Part shown: positions 7,450 through 15,594 of the stretch, piece after piece
How the letters are laid out: each line of letters starts with the position of its first letter
Numbering within the stretch: position 1 is the first letter of the stretch
Notes under the pieces: generated by a model
Database searches by the model: none
Seen by the model: only the letters and a program-made list of their open reading frames with translations
Told to the model about the DNA's origin: nothing
Assembly (NCBI GenBank): GCA_016218925.1
Contig: JACRCR010000054.1
Coordinates: 1-64,000 of the forward strand
DNA length: 64,000 bases
Direction of reading: 5' to 3'
From: Deltaproteobacteria bacterium
GTDB lineage: Bacteria > Desulfobacterota > Binatia > UBA1149 > CAITLU01
Position numbers and translations under genes: made by a program

Positions 7450-9555
7450 ATGAGCAACCCGCCCGTGGCCGTTCGCGACGGCCTCAGCGCGCACCAAGCC
7501 GAGCGGGTGGCGTTGCTGCTGGTAGCGATGGGGATCGAGGCCGGGTTCGGGCGCAGTCGAGGTGCGGGGATCGGGTGGGAAGTGAGCGTGCCGGCCGAGG
7601 ACCTGGTCCGCGCCGAGCACGTACTCGGCGAAGAAGAGCCCGCGCCCAGAGCGTCCCCGCCACCCGTGGCGCTGCTGGCGCCGCGACTGTGGCTGTCGCG
7701 AGCCTCGCTGGCGCCGGTCGCGCTGGTGCTGGCGTGCATTGCAATCCATCTGTGGGTGCACGGCGGCGCGGGGCCATCGGCGCGATCGACACTGCTGAAT
7801 GCCGGCGTGGCCGCCGGCTACCTGGTCAGTCAGGGCCAGTGGTGGCGTTTGCTGAGCGCGGTCTTCTTGCACTTCGACATCAGCCACCTGGTGGCCAACA
7901 TGTGGGCTCTGCTGGTGGTCGGCCCGGCGCTGGTGGCCGAGCTCGGCACGGCGCGCTTTCTGGCGGTTTTCCTGACAACCGGCGTATCTGGCAACCTCGT
8001 CAGCTACTTGCTCAACGACACAGTGGCCCTGAAGGCCGGCGCCTCGGGCGCGATCTGCGGCGTGCTCGGCGCGCTGGCCGGGCTTTCGCTGACTTCGCTT
8101 GCAGGACCGTACGAAGTCAGGCGGCCAGCCTGGCAGACGCTGGGCGCGCTCACCGCGCTGTTCGGGCTCACGGTGGGGTTCCAGCCTGGGCGTGATCACT
8201 ACGCCCACGTTGGTGGACTGCTAGCCGGACTGCTGCTCGGACGGCTGATGCGGCGTCGCAGCGCGATCGCGACCAGCGACGGCGGCGCGGCGCTTACCGC
8301 GCGAGCGCTGTTGCTGGCGGCGGCGCTGCTCGGCGCCGAGGCCTCTTCGTCGCTGGCCGCCGAGCCCGCGCCCGGCACCATCGTCTCGCGCGACAACTCG
8401 GCGTCGTTCGGCGAGGTGCTGGGCCCATCGATCCAGTGGGCGGTTCAGCGCGGGCTGCGCATGGAGGTCATCGAGCCGAGGCCGATCCCGATGGAACCGG
8501 CGCGGCTGGAAGCCACGCAGAAGTATTCCTCGCAGTGCACCCTCTCAGCCGCGAAAAACAAGGTCGAGAACTACGTCGCCGGTCTTCCCTTTCCGCTGGT
8601 CGAAGAGAGCGACCCGGACGTTGCTATCAAACTGATGTTCGACTTCGAGAATCGCATCGTCGTCGACGACATGGACGTGCGCAACTTCGAGTGCGACACC
8701 GGCGGCCTCGACATCGAGCGTGGCCTCAGCGTCGAGCGCCACTTCTTGATGGGACACTTCAGGCGCCTGTACTACGTCAGCCGCCTGTATCACGAGCCGA
8801 AACCGACCTGGCCCACCGAGGCCGGAATACGCTATCGCGAAGTGCTGCACCCGATCGTCGAGCCGTTCGATCTCAAAGGCGTCGGGATCACCTACAACCG
8901 CTATCTCGACCCGTACCGCCAGGACGATAGCTGGCTGTACTACCCGATGCTCAAGCGGGTGCGGCGCTTGTCGTCGGCCCAGCGCTCCGATGCGCTGTTC
9001 GGGCAGGACGCCGACATCGACAGCTACGGCGGCTACGCCGGCAACCCGGCCTGGATGACGTGGCGCCTGCTCGGGACCAGACGCATTCTGGCGCCCATGC
9101 ATACCAGTCGTTTCCCTGCCCGCTGGTCGGCCGGAGCCGCCGATTTCGTGTTCGACGACACTTGGGAGATGCGCGACGTGCACCTGCTGGAAGGAGTCTC
9201 GCGGCTGCCCGGATACGCCTACGGCAAACGCATCCTGTATCTGGATCGCCAGAGCTTCGTCGTCGCCTACACCGAGATGTACGACCAGGCGGGCGCGCTG
9301 TGGAAGGCGTGGCTCAACCAGTGGAAGATCGGCCGCAAGCCTTTCGAGAAGGCCAGACGCGCCGTCTACGACTACGAGCAGCAGTTCATACCGGCCCTGA
9401 GCATTTTCGACATGCAGCTCGAGCACGCCACACGCTGCCTGCTCCCCTCGCCTTCGGCACCTGGTGAGGAGGGGTGGTACTTCAATTTCGGCGACGCCGA
9501 GGGCACCGTCGAGGAGGTTTTTCTGATCTCCAACATCATCGCCTCGGGTCGCTGA
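7450..9555 (+). CDS. Rhomboid intramembrane serine protease fused to DUF1329 domain
   Basis: N-terminal half: HFDISHLVANMWAL, GASGAICGVLGAL (GxSG), HYAHVGGLLAGLLLG; C-terminal half: DUF1329-like NYVAGLPFP, DDSWLYYPMLKRVRRLSSAQRSDALFGQDADIDSYGGYAGN; one uninterrupted frame. Confidence 0.85.
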   Translation: MSNPPVAVRDGLSAHQAERVALLLVAMGIEAGFGRSRGAGIGWEVSVPAEDLVRAEHVLGEEEPAPRASPPPVALLAPRLWLSRASLAPVALVLACIAIHLWVHGGAGPSARSTLLNAGVAAGYLVSQGQWWRLLSAVFLHFDISHLVANMWALLVVGPALVAELGTARFLAVFLTTGVSGNLVSYLLNDTVALKAGASGAICGVLGALAGLSLTSLAGPYEVRRPAWQTLGALTALFGLTVGFQPGRDHYAHVGGLLAGLLLGRLMRRRSAIATSDGGAALTARALLLAAALLGAEASSSLAAEPAPGTIVSRDNSASFGEVLGPSIQWAVQRGLRMEVIEPRPIPMEPARLEATQKYSSQCTLSAAKNKVENYVAGLPFPLVEESDPDVAIKLMFDFENRIVVDDMDVRNFECDTGGLDIERGLSVERHFLMGHFRRLYYVSRLYHEPKPTWPTEAGIRYREVLHPIVEPFDLKGVGITYNRYLDPYRQDDSWLYYPMLKRVRRLSSAQRSDALFGQDADIDSYGGYAGNPAWMTWRLLGTRRILAPMHTSRFPARWSAGAADFVFDDTWEMRDVHLLEGVSRLPGYAYGKRILYLDRQSFVVAYTEMYDQAGALWKAWLNQWKIGRKPFEKARRAVYDYEQQFIPALSIFDMQLEHATRCLLPSPSAPGEEGWYFNFGDAEGTVEEVFLISNIIASGR

Positions 9556-9670
9556 AGGGGTCCGCGGCCGTTAGCGTCCCGAGCCCTGGCAGGCTATAGA
9601 AATTGCGGTTGGCATAGCCGGTTTTATCTACTTTCTGAACATTCCGGGTATTGGGAGGGAGAGAGATTTA

Positions 9671-10447
9671 ATGGAGTCCCTACAGCAGTTGCTGCGATGG
9701 ATCCACGTCCTCGCGGGCGTGATTTGGATCGGTCATCTGTACTTCTTCAACTTCGTCAACGGCCCGTTCGCGGGCACCATGAACGCCGACACCAAGAAAG
9801 CCGTGGTACCCGAGCTGATGCCGCGTGCGCTGTACTTCTTCCGCTGGGGTGCGGCGTGGACCTGGGCTACCGGCGTGCTGCTCTTGCTGCTGGTGTTCTA
9901 CCACCAGGCGGTCGTGCGCGCAGAGGCGGGCGGCCTGGGAATGGCCACGCTGTTCTCGCTGGTACTGACCTTCGGCGGATTCGCGGTGTACGACACGCTG
10001 ATGTCGGGCTCGCTGATCGCCGATCAGAAGATGAAGAACGCGGCGGCGTTCGCGCTGGTCGTGCTGGTGATGGTCATCATGACGATGGGCGCAGGCTTCG
10101 GTCACCGCAGCCTCAACATCCACATCGGCTCGCTGTTCGGCACCACGATGGCGTTCAACGTGTGGTTCCGGATCTGGCCGTCGCAGCAGCAGATCATCAC
10201 TGCGATCAAGAACGGGCAGGCGCCCGATGCCAAAGTGGTGGCGTTGGCCGGTCTGCGCTCGCGCCACAATACCTACCTGTCGGTTCCGCTGCTGTGGACG
10301 ATGCTGAACGCGCACTCGCTCACCGCCTTCCCGCGCTTCGTTCCGGACCCGGTGGCGCTGATGATCGTGATCCTGGTCGGCTGGCACCTGACCACCAGGT
10401 TGTACGCGATCGCCGGCAACGCCGACAAAGTGAAGTCGGGACTCTGA
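9671..10447 (+). CDS. Multi-pass membrane protein, urate hydroxylase PuuD-like (Urate_ox_N family)
   Basis: MESLQQLLRWIHVLAGVIWIGHLYFFNFVNGPF...several hydrophobic helices; RBS-like gggagggagag upstream. Confidence 0.7.
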   Translation: MESLQQLLRWIHVLAGVIWIGHLYFFNFVNGPFAGTMNADTKKAVVPELMPRALYFFRWGAAWTWATGVLLLLLVFYHQAVVRAEAGGLGMATLFSLVLTFGGFAVYDTLMSGSLIADQKMKNAAAFALVVLVMVIMTMGAGFGHRSLNIHIGSLFGTTMAFNVWFRIWPSQQQIITAIKNGQAPDAKVVALAGLRSRHNTYLSVPLLWTMLNAHSLTAFPRFVPDPVALMIVILVGWHLTTRLYAIAGNADKVKSGL

Positions 10448-10471
10448 CGGTTCGGGCTCTTGCAGCGATCA

Positions 10472-10509
10472 AGGGCCGAGCCTTCGACCGGGATCGAAGG
10501 CTCGGCCCT
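10472..10509. terminator. Hairpin between convergent genes, probable bidirectional terminator
   Basis: Perfect 16-bp stem agggccgagccttcga / tcgaaggctcggccct with 6-nt loop. Confidence 0.8.
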
Positions 10510-10619
10510 CGTTGTTTCAGGCCGCCACCGACGGCCACGCCTTCACCGCTTCGCGCCAGCGTCGCATCGTATCGTCTCGTTGGCTGCGACGTGTGCGCGC
10601 AGCCCCACGGCAAGCGGCT

Positions 10620-11834
10620 TCAGCCCGCGGCCGGAATGCGACTGCTGAGCACGCCGCTCTCTTCGAGGCCTCTCAGCTCGTGCTCGTCCACGCCCAGCAG
10701 TTTGGTCAGTACCGCGCGGTTGTCTTCGCCGCGAAAAGGCGCACGGCCATGGACCCCCGCGCTCGCGGATGAGAAACGGTACGGCGAGTTCAGTACCGCG
10801 CTGGTGCCGCCACTGCGGTCGTCGCACTGCACCGTCATCGCGCGCGCTCGGGTCTGCTCGGAAGCCAGCGCCTGCGAGAGCGTCAGAACCTTGGCCGCGG
10901 CAACCCCGGCCTTGTGCAATGCCGCGACCGCGTCGGCGGCACAGGCGAACGACTGCACCCACTCCCCTACGATGCCTTCGAGCTCGCGCAGCCGCGGGGC
11001 TCTCTTCTCGTATGTATCGAAACGCGGATCGGTGCGCAGCTCGGGCCTGCCCATCACGCGGGTGAGTTCACTCCAGTAGGCGCGAGGATCGGCCGGGATC
11101 ACCACGTATTCGTCCTTGCAGCGGTGCACCCACGCGCACAGGAAGTCGGTGTCGCTGCCGCCCTCGTCGAACAGCGTGAAGTTGGCGGCCTCCTGGATGG
11201 CCAGCAGCGCGTCGTGCATCGCCATGTCGATGAACTGCCCGCAACCGGTGCGCTCGCGAAGCTGAAGTGCTGCCAGGATCGCGATCGCCGCCTGCAAGCC
11301 GGTGACGGTGTCACCGACCGCCAGCACCGAGTCCTCGGGCTCGTGTCCCCAGGCCTCGGCCTGACGATGAAGCAGCCCGGTGGCGGCGTGGACCACGCCG
11401 GCGAAGGCGCGCTGAGAGCGCAGTGGACTGCTGTGGCCGAAGCCGCTGATCGAGCAGTAGATGAGCCCCTGATTGGCCTCTCGAAGCGGCCCCTCGCCCA
11501 GCCCCAGGGCGTCCATGACCCCGGGCCGGAAGTTCTCCACCAGCACGTCGCACGCGCCGGCCAGCCGCGCCGCCAGTGCACGTCCTTCGGCACGTTTCAG
11601 GTCGAGCGAGACATTCAGCTTCCCGCAGTTCTGCTGCATGTAGTAGCCGCTCATGCCGCCACGACGGCGGCCGAGACGGCGCGAGATATCGCCTTCGGGA
11701 GTCTCGATCTTGATGACCTCGGCGCCGAGGTCACACAGAATCCGGGTGCAGAACGGCCCAGCCAGAACGTGACTGAAATCGGCGACGCGTATCCCCGCCA
11801 GCGGATACGGCGCTGCCTTCGTCGAGGTCGACAA
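10620..11834 (-). CDS. CaiB/BaiF family CoA-transferase (class III)
   Basis: YPLAGIRVADFSHVLAGPFCTRILCDLGAEVIKIETPEGD and LVENFRPGVMDALGLGEGPLREANQGLIYCSISGFG. Confidence 0.95.
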   Translation of the reverse strand: MSTSTKAAPYPLAGIRVADFSHVLAGPFCTRILCDLGAEVIKIETPEGDISRRLGRRRGGMSGYYMQQNCGKLNVSLDLKRAEGRALAARLAGACDVLVENFRPGVMDALGLGEGPLREANQGLIYCSISGFGHSSPLRSQRAFAGVVHAATGLLHRQAEAWGHEPEDSVLAVGDTVTGLQAAIAILAALQLRERTGCGQFIDMAMHDALLAIQEAANFTLFDEGGSDTDFLCAWVHRCKDEYVVIPADPRAYWSELTRVMGRPELRTDPRFDTYEKRAPRLRELEGIVGEWVQSFACAADAVAALHKAGVAAAKVLTLSQALASEQTRARAMTVQCDDRSGGTSAVLNSPYRFSSASAGVHGRAPFRGEDNRAVLTKLLGVDEHELRGLEESGVLSSRIPAAG

Positions 11835-11848
11835 CGCTCCGGCGCCGA

Positions 11849-14275
11849 TCAGTCGCGAACGAAGAGATCCGTTCCGGCGATCGCGCCACCTTCGCGCGCG
11901 CCCGCCAGCGGATTGAAGGAACGGTAGTGGCGCGGCCGGCTGCCATCGGGTTCGTAGGCCAGCACCTCATGCCCCCCCGCCGGCGACGGGATCAGCACCA
12001 GGATCTCCTGCTGGTCGTCGAGGTCGACGTCAGCCGCAGCCACTCGGGCCCCGTCCAGGTACGACTCGGGTCTGGCATAGATGCTGATGTCACGCGCGTC
12101 GCGCCCGTAGGTCACGCGATTGCCCTGCGAGTCGAACACCTTGACCAGAGCCTGACCCTGGCGCGGGATGGTCAGAATGCGCTTCTCTCCGCCGCCCCCG
12201 TTCAGGTCGATCACCGCAACGTCGACGCCCGAGTCGTCGACCGGATCATACGCTAGGAACGAACTGAGCATCTGGCCCTGGCGGTTGAAGACTTTAACCA
12301 GCGGCACTCCACCGTTGGTCCCGACCACGATCTCTTCTTCGCTGCCGCCGACTACGTCGCCCACCGCGACGTTGGCTCCGTCGGCGTCGATCGGGATGAA
12401 TTCGTTCAGCATCTCGGTGGAGTCGAAGATCGGAAACTCGTTGGTCACGAAGAACGGCTGCTCTTCGTCGAGGCGTCTGAAGAAACGCATCTTGACGTTG
12501 CCGTCCCTGGAACTCGCCTGCGAACACACGAGATCTTCGAAAGGCTCGCCGTTTACCTCGCCTCCATCGCAGTCGACGCCACCGCTCGAGTCCGGGAAAA
12601 CCTCGAAACGATCGACGCGGATGTTGCGCTTGCCGAGCCGGTAGACTTCGACGAGCGACTTGGGCGCACCGCGTCCGGTGGAAATCGCGGCCTGCACGGC
12701 TTTTGGCCTCGGGACGTTGCGATCGTTCAGTACCGTGACGTCGAGTTCGCCGAGGATCTCGCCGGTGAGCGCCGTCGTATCGACTTCGAGGCGGCGGCCG
12801 CGACGATTGAAGGTGCGCAGCCGGGCCTTGGTGGCGGTCTCCGGAACCGCCGTGACGATCCGCGTTTCGAGGCCGCGCCGTCCCGGCAGGCTGAAGAGCT
12901 TGGAGCCGTCGACGCCCGAAAGGATCTTCATCGAGCCGGCGCCGCGACGACCGAACGGCGCGTCGCCGAGAGTTCCGACCACGACGTCCGGTACCTCGTC
13001 GAGATTGAAGTCGACGTTGCCGGCCAGCGAGTAACCAAACTGTGCCAGGCGATAGTCGCCGTTGATCGCCCAGATCGGGCTCCCATCCTTGCCCGACAAC
13101 GTTCTGACGCGGCCGACGTCAGGCACCGCTTTCTGCGCGATGAAAGTGTCGAATAGCGATGCCGAGGCCGCAAAGTCGGTGACCCCGTCAGCGTCGATGT
13201 CGCCAATCCTCGCCACGGCGTCGCCGAAGCGGGCCTTCTCCTGGATCTGCGTGTCGGCCTTGACCCACAGCCGGCGGCCATCGACCGCGAACAGCGTGAC
13301 CAGTCCGGCGAGTCGCACATTGGTGTCGTCGGAGCCGTTGGAGCCGGTTATGAAATCCTTGACGCCGTCGTTGTCGACATCGCCGGCGAAGTCCACCGAC
13401 TTGCCGATGCCGTCGCCCTTCGCGCCGACCACGCTGAACAGTTCGTTCGCCAGGTCCGTGGGCGACACCAGATCGACCTCGCCTGCGTTCAGGACGTTGG
13501 GAATGTTGATGTCGTCGCTGCCAGCCAGGAAGTCGTCGTTACCGTCTCCGGTGATGTCATCGGTGACCGCCAGGCAGCGACCGTAGTTCTGTCCCGCCTT
13601 GGGGCCGACCTTGTATCCGAGCATGTCGCCGTTCTTGCCCGAGACCAGCCAGACCCGACCCGGCTGGCTGCGTCCGTCGGGTTTGCTATCGCTCGAGGCA
13701 CTGACGACGAAGTCCTCTTTGAGATCGCCGTTGACGTCGTTGAGCGGGGCGATCTTCTCGCCGAAACCCGAGTGCGCGTTGGTGCCGAACACGCGCATGC
13801 GGCGCTTGTGGCGCTGGTAGACGTCCACACGTCCGGCTTGATCCTTGGTGCGGGCCAGCGGGTCCTCCTGGTCGAAGGCGGTCACGTCGTAGCCGGGTGA
13901 ACCTACGGCCAGTTCGTCACGGCCGTCACCGTTGATGTCGTGGAGGAAGGACACCGCCGCCCCGAGCCACTGCCCGTCCTGGCGTCCCTTCTTGGTGAAA
14001 AGCTTGCGGCCGTTGGTACCGGATACGACGATCACCCTCCCGGCGTGCGGGTTGATGTGGGCGTACGTGCACGGGGCGCCGATCGCGATGTCGTTGACCC
14101 CGTCGCCGTTGAAGTCGCCGTTGGTGGCAACCGCAAACCCGAACTGATCGCCACCCTTGTTACACGACACGTGGAAGGGGTCGGCCAGAGCCACCGCCGG
14201 CAGGCCGATCGCGACGATCGCTGCGGCGCAGAAACCGGTGCGCAGGGCGCGCAAAGAGGAGTTGACAGTTCTCAT
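11849..14275 (-). CDS. Secreted FG-GAP repeat (integrin alpha-like beta-propeller) protein
   Basis: Signal peptide; repeated D-x-NGDGVNDIAIG, DINGDGRDELAVGSPG, DITGDGNDDFLAGS, DVDNDGVKDFITGS, DIDADGVTDFAASA motifs. Confidence 0.85.
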   Translation of the reverse strand: MRTVNSSLRALRTGFCAAAIVAIGLPAVALADPFHVSCNKGGDQFGFAVATNGDFNGDGVNDIAIGAPCTYAHINPHAGRVIVVSGTNGRKLFTKKGRQDGQWLGAAVSFLHDINGDGRDELAVGSPGYDVTAFDQEDPLARTKDQAGRVDVYQRHKRRMRVFGTNAHSGFGEKIAPLNDVNGDLKEDFVVSASSDSKPDGRSQPGRVWLVSGKNGDMLGYKVGPKAGQNYGRCLAVTDDITGDGNDDFLAGSDDINIPNVLNAGEVDLVSPTDLANELFSVVGAKGDGIGKSVDFAGDVDNDGVKDFITGSNGSDDTNVRLAGLVTLFAVDGRRLWVKADTQIQEKARFGDAVARIGDIDADGVTDFAASASLFDTFIAQKAVPDVGRVRTLSGKDGSPIWAINGDYRLAQFGYSLAGNVDFNLDEVPDVVVGTLGDAPFGRRGAGSMKILSGVDGSKLFSLPGRRGLETRIVTAVPETATKARLRTFNRRGRRLEVDTTALTGEILGELDVTVLNDRNVPRPKAVQAAISTGRGAPKSLVEVYRLGKRNIRVDRFEVFPDSSGGVDCDGGEVNGEPFEDLVCSQASSRDGNVKMRFFRRLDEEQPFFVTNEFPIFDSTEMLNEFIPIDADGANVAVGDVVGGSEEEIVVGTNGGVPLVKVFNRQGQMLSSFLAYDPVDDSGVDVAVIDLNGGGGEKRILTIPRQGQALVKVFDSQGNRVTYGRDARDISIYARPESYLDGARVAAADVDLDDQQEILVLIPSPAGGHEVLAYEPDGSRPRHYRSFNPLAGAREGGAIAGTDLFVRD

Positions 14276-14634
14276 ACGCAGGGCTTCCCGTTCGGAGTCT
14301 GACGCCGGCGTCCGGCAGCAACAAACCTATCGTGTTTTCAGGCCTTTACCATACGGACCGGGCCATTACGAACAATTCACCGGGGATCGTACAGCGCGAT
14401 TCGCAGGCGGCTACGTGGGTGCCGCCCGTTATTGCCTGCAACGCGTTTCGCCGTGGTACCGCGCCGGCCCCGTGGCCGAGCCGCTCGGAGCCCGATAGCC
14501 CCCGACAAAACGTTCCAATGTACGTGCATCGTAACAGAAACCATCGGCGTTGCCACGGCCTATGGTGGACCCTTCTGTGCTAGTTCTCGGTAGTGGCCGC
14601 TGCTCCGGTTGGAGTCCGATGGAGCGGCGACAAG

Positions 14635-14711
14635 TGGAGCGGGTGACCGGGATCGAACCGGCGACCTTCTGCATGGCAAGCAGACGCTCTAGCCAGCTGA
14701 GCTACACCCGC
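14635..14711 (-). tRNA. tRNA-Gly (GCC anticodon)
   Basis: Minus strand GCGGGTGTAGCTCAGCTGGCTAGAGCGTCTGCTTGCCATGCAGAAGGTCGCCGGTTCGATCCCGGTCACCCGCTCCA, CCA encoded. Confidence 0.95.
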
Positions 14712-14780
14712 ATTGAATGGCCGACGCCCAGGCCTTTTAGCGCAACAGATTGCCCATGCAAGCGGGCGTGCGATGGCGGG

Positions 14781-14808
14781 CTTGCGCCGCTGCCGGCAGC
14801 GGCGCAAG
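14781..14808. repeat. 28-nt perfect palindrome between pgsA and tRNA-Gly
   Basis: cttgcgccgctgcc|ggcagcggcgcaag, no unpaired loop, no following T-tract. Confidence 0.85.
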
Positions 14809-14842
14809 CGCCGGCTCCAATGGCAACTTCGAGTAGCAGCGC

Positions 14843-15415
14843 TCACACGGGGCGCGCGCGCAAGCTCTCGAAAAGCTGGAGATGATAGCTCACCGCCGAC
14901 CACATTCCGACCACCGCGCCCATCACCAGCAACGGTATCCCGACATCGTGAAAGCTCACCCCAAGGTAGGTGTAGTGGACGATCAGGAAATGAATGCCGA
15001 CCGTCTGCAGCAGCATCTTGGCCTTGCCGGTAGCCTCGGCGCCAAGCACGATGCCCTCGGCGGCGGCGATGCTGCGAAGCCCCGTCACCGCGAATTCCCG
15101 CCCGACGATCACCACCAGCAGCCAGCCCGGGATGCCGGGCTCACGGTCCATGACCCCGAGCATGATCAGGGCGGAGACCACCAGCAGCTTGTCGGCCAGC
15201 GGGTCGAGCAGCTTACCGAGCGGGGTCACCAAGCCGTAGCGGCGCGCGATCCATCCGTCGAAGAAGTCCGTCAGCGACGCGACCAGGTAGACCCCCATCG
15301 CGGTCCAGGCGGCCGACGGCCCCGGGTCTTCCAGCAGCCACACCAGCAGCGGGATCGCCACGATGCGCAGCAGGGTGAGCAGGTTAGGGATCTGGCGGAA
15401 GGGCGTCCGGCGCAT
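14843..15415 (-). CDS. pgsA: CDP-diacylglycerol--glycerol-3-phosphate 3-phosphatidyltransferase
   Basis: IPNLLTLLRI...; CDP-alcohol motif ASLTDFFDGWIARRYGLVTPLGKLLDPLADK. Confidence 0.93.
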   Translation of the reverse strand: MRRTPFRQIPNLLTLLRIVAIPLLVWLLEDPGPSAAWTAMGVYLVASLTDFFDGWIARRYGLVTPLGKLLDPLADKLLVVSALIMLGVMDREPGIPGWLLVVIVGREFAVTGLRSIAAAEGIVLGAEATGKAKMLLQTVGIHFLIVHYTYLGVSFHDVGIPLLVMGAVVGMWSAVSYHLQLFESLRARPV

Positions 15416-15594
15416 GACTGTTCAGCAGGCCTCGCCCGCGAGGGCCAAGGGCCCATTGACCCAAAGGACTCGCCGAAGCGAACGGAGGCTAGCCGTTTCG
15501 CCGCTGCCTGGCCAGGAACGCGACCCGGCCTCACTGTGCGCATGCTGTATTCGCCCCCGTTGCCGGCCGCAGCTACAGTCCCCTGGTTCTTGCC

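Noticed and set aside
9601-9670. Possible sigma70-like promoter (ttgcgg-N16-tatcta) before the PuuD-like gene
   Set aside because: Weak match to consensus; cannot be supported by eye alone.
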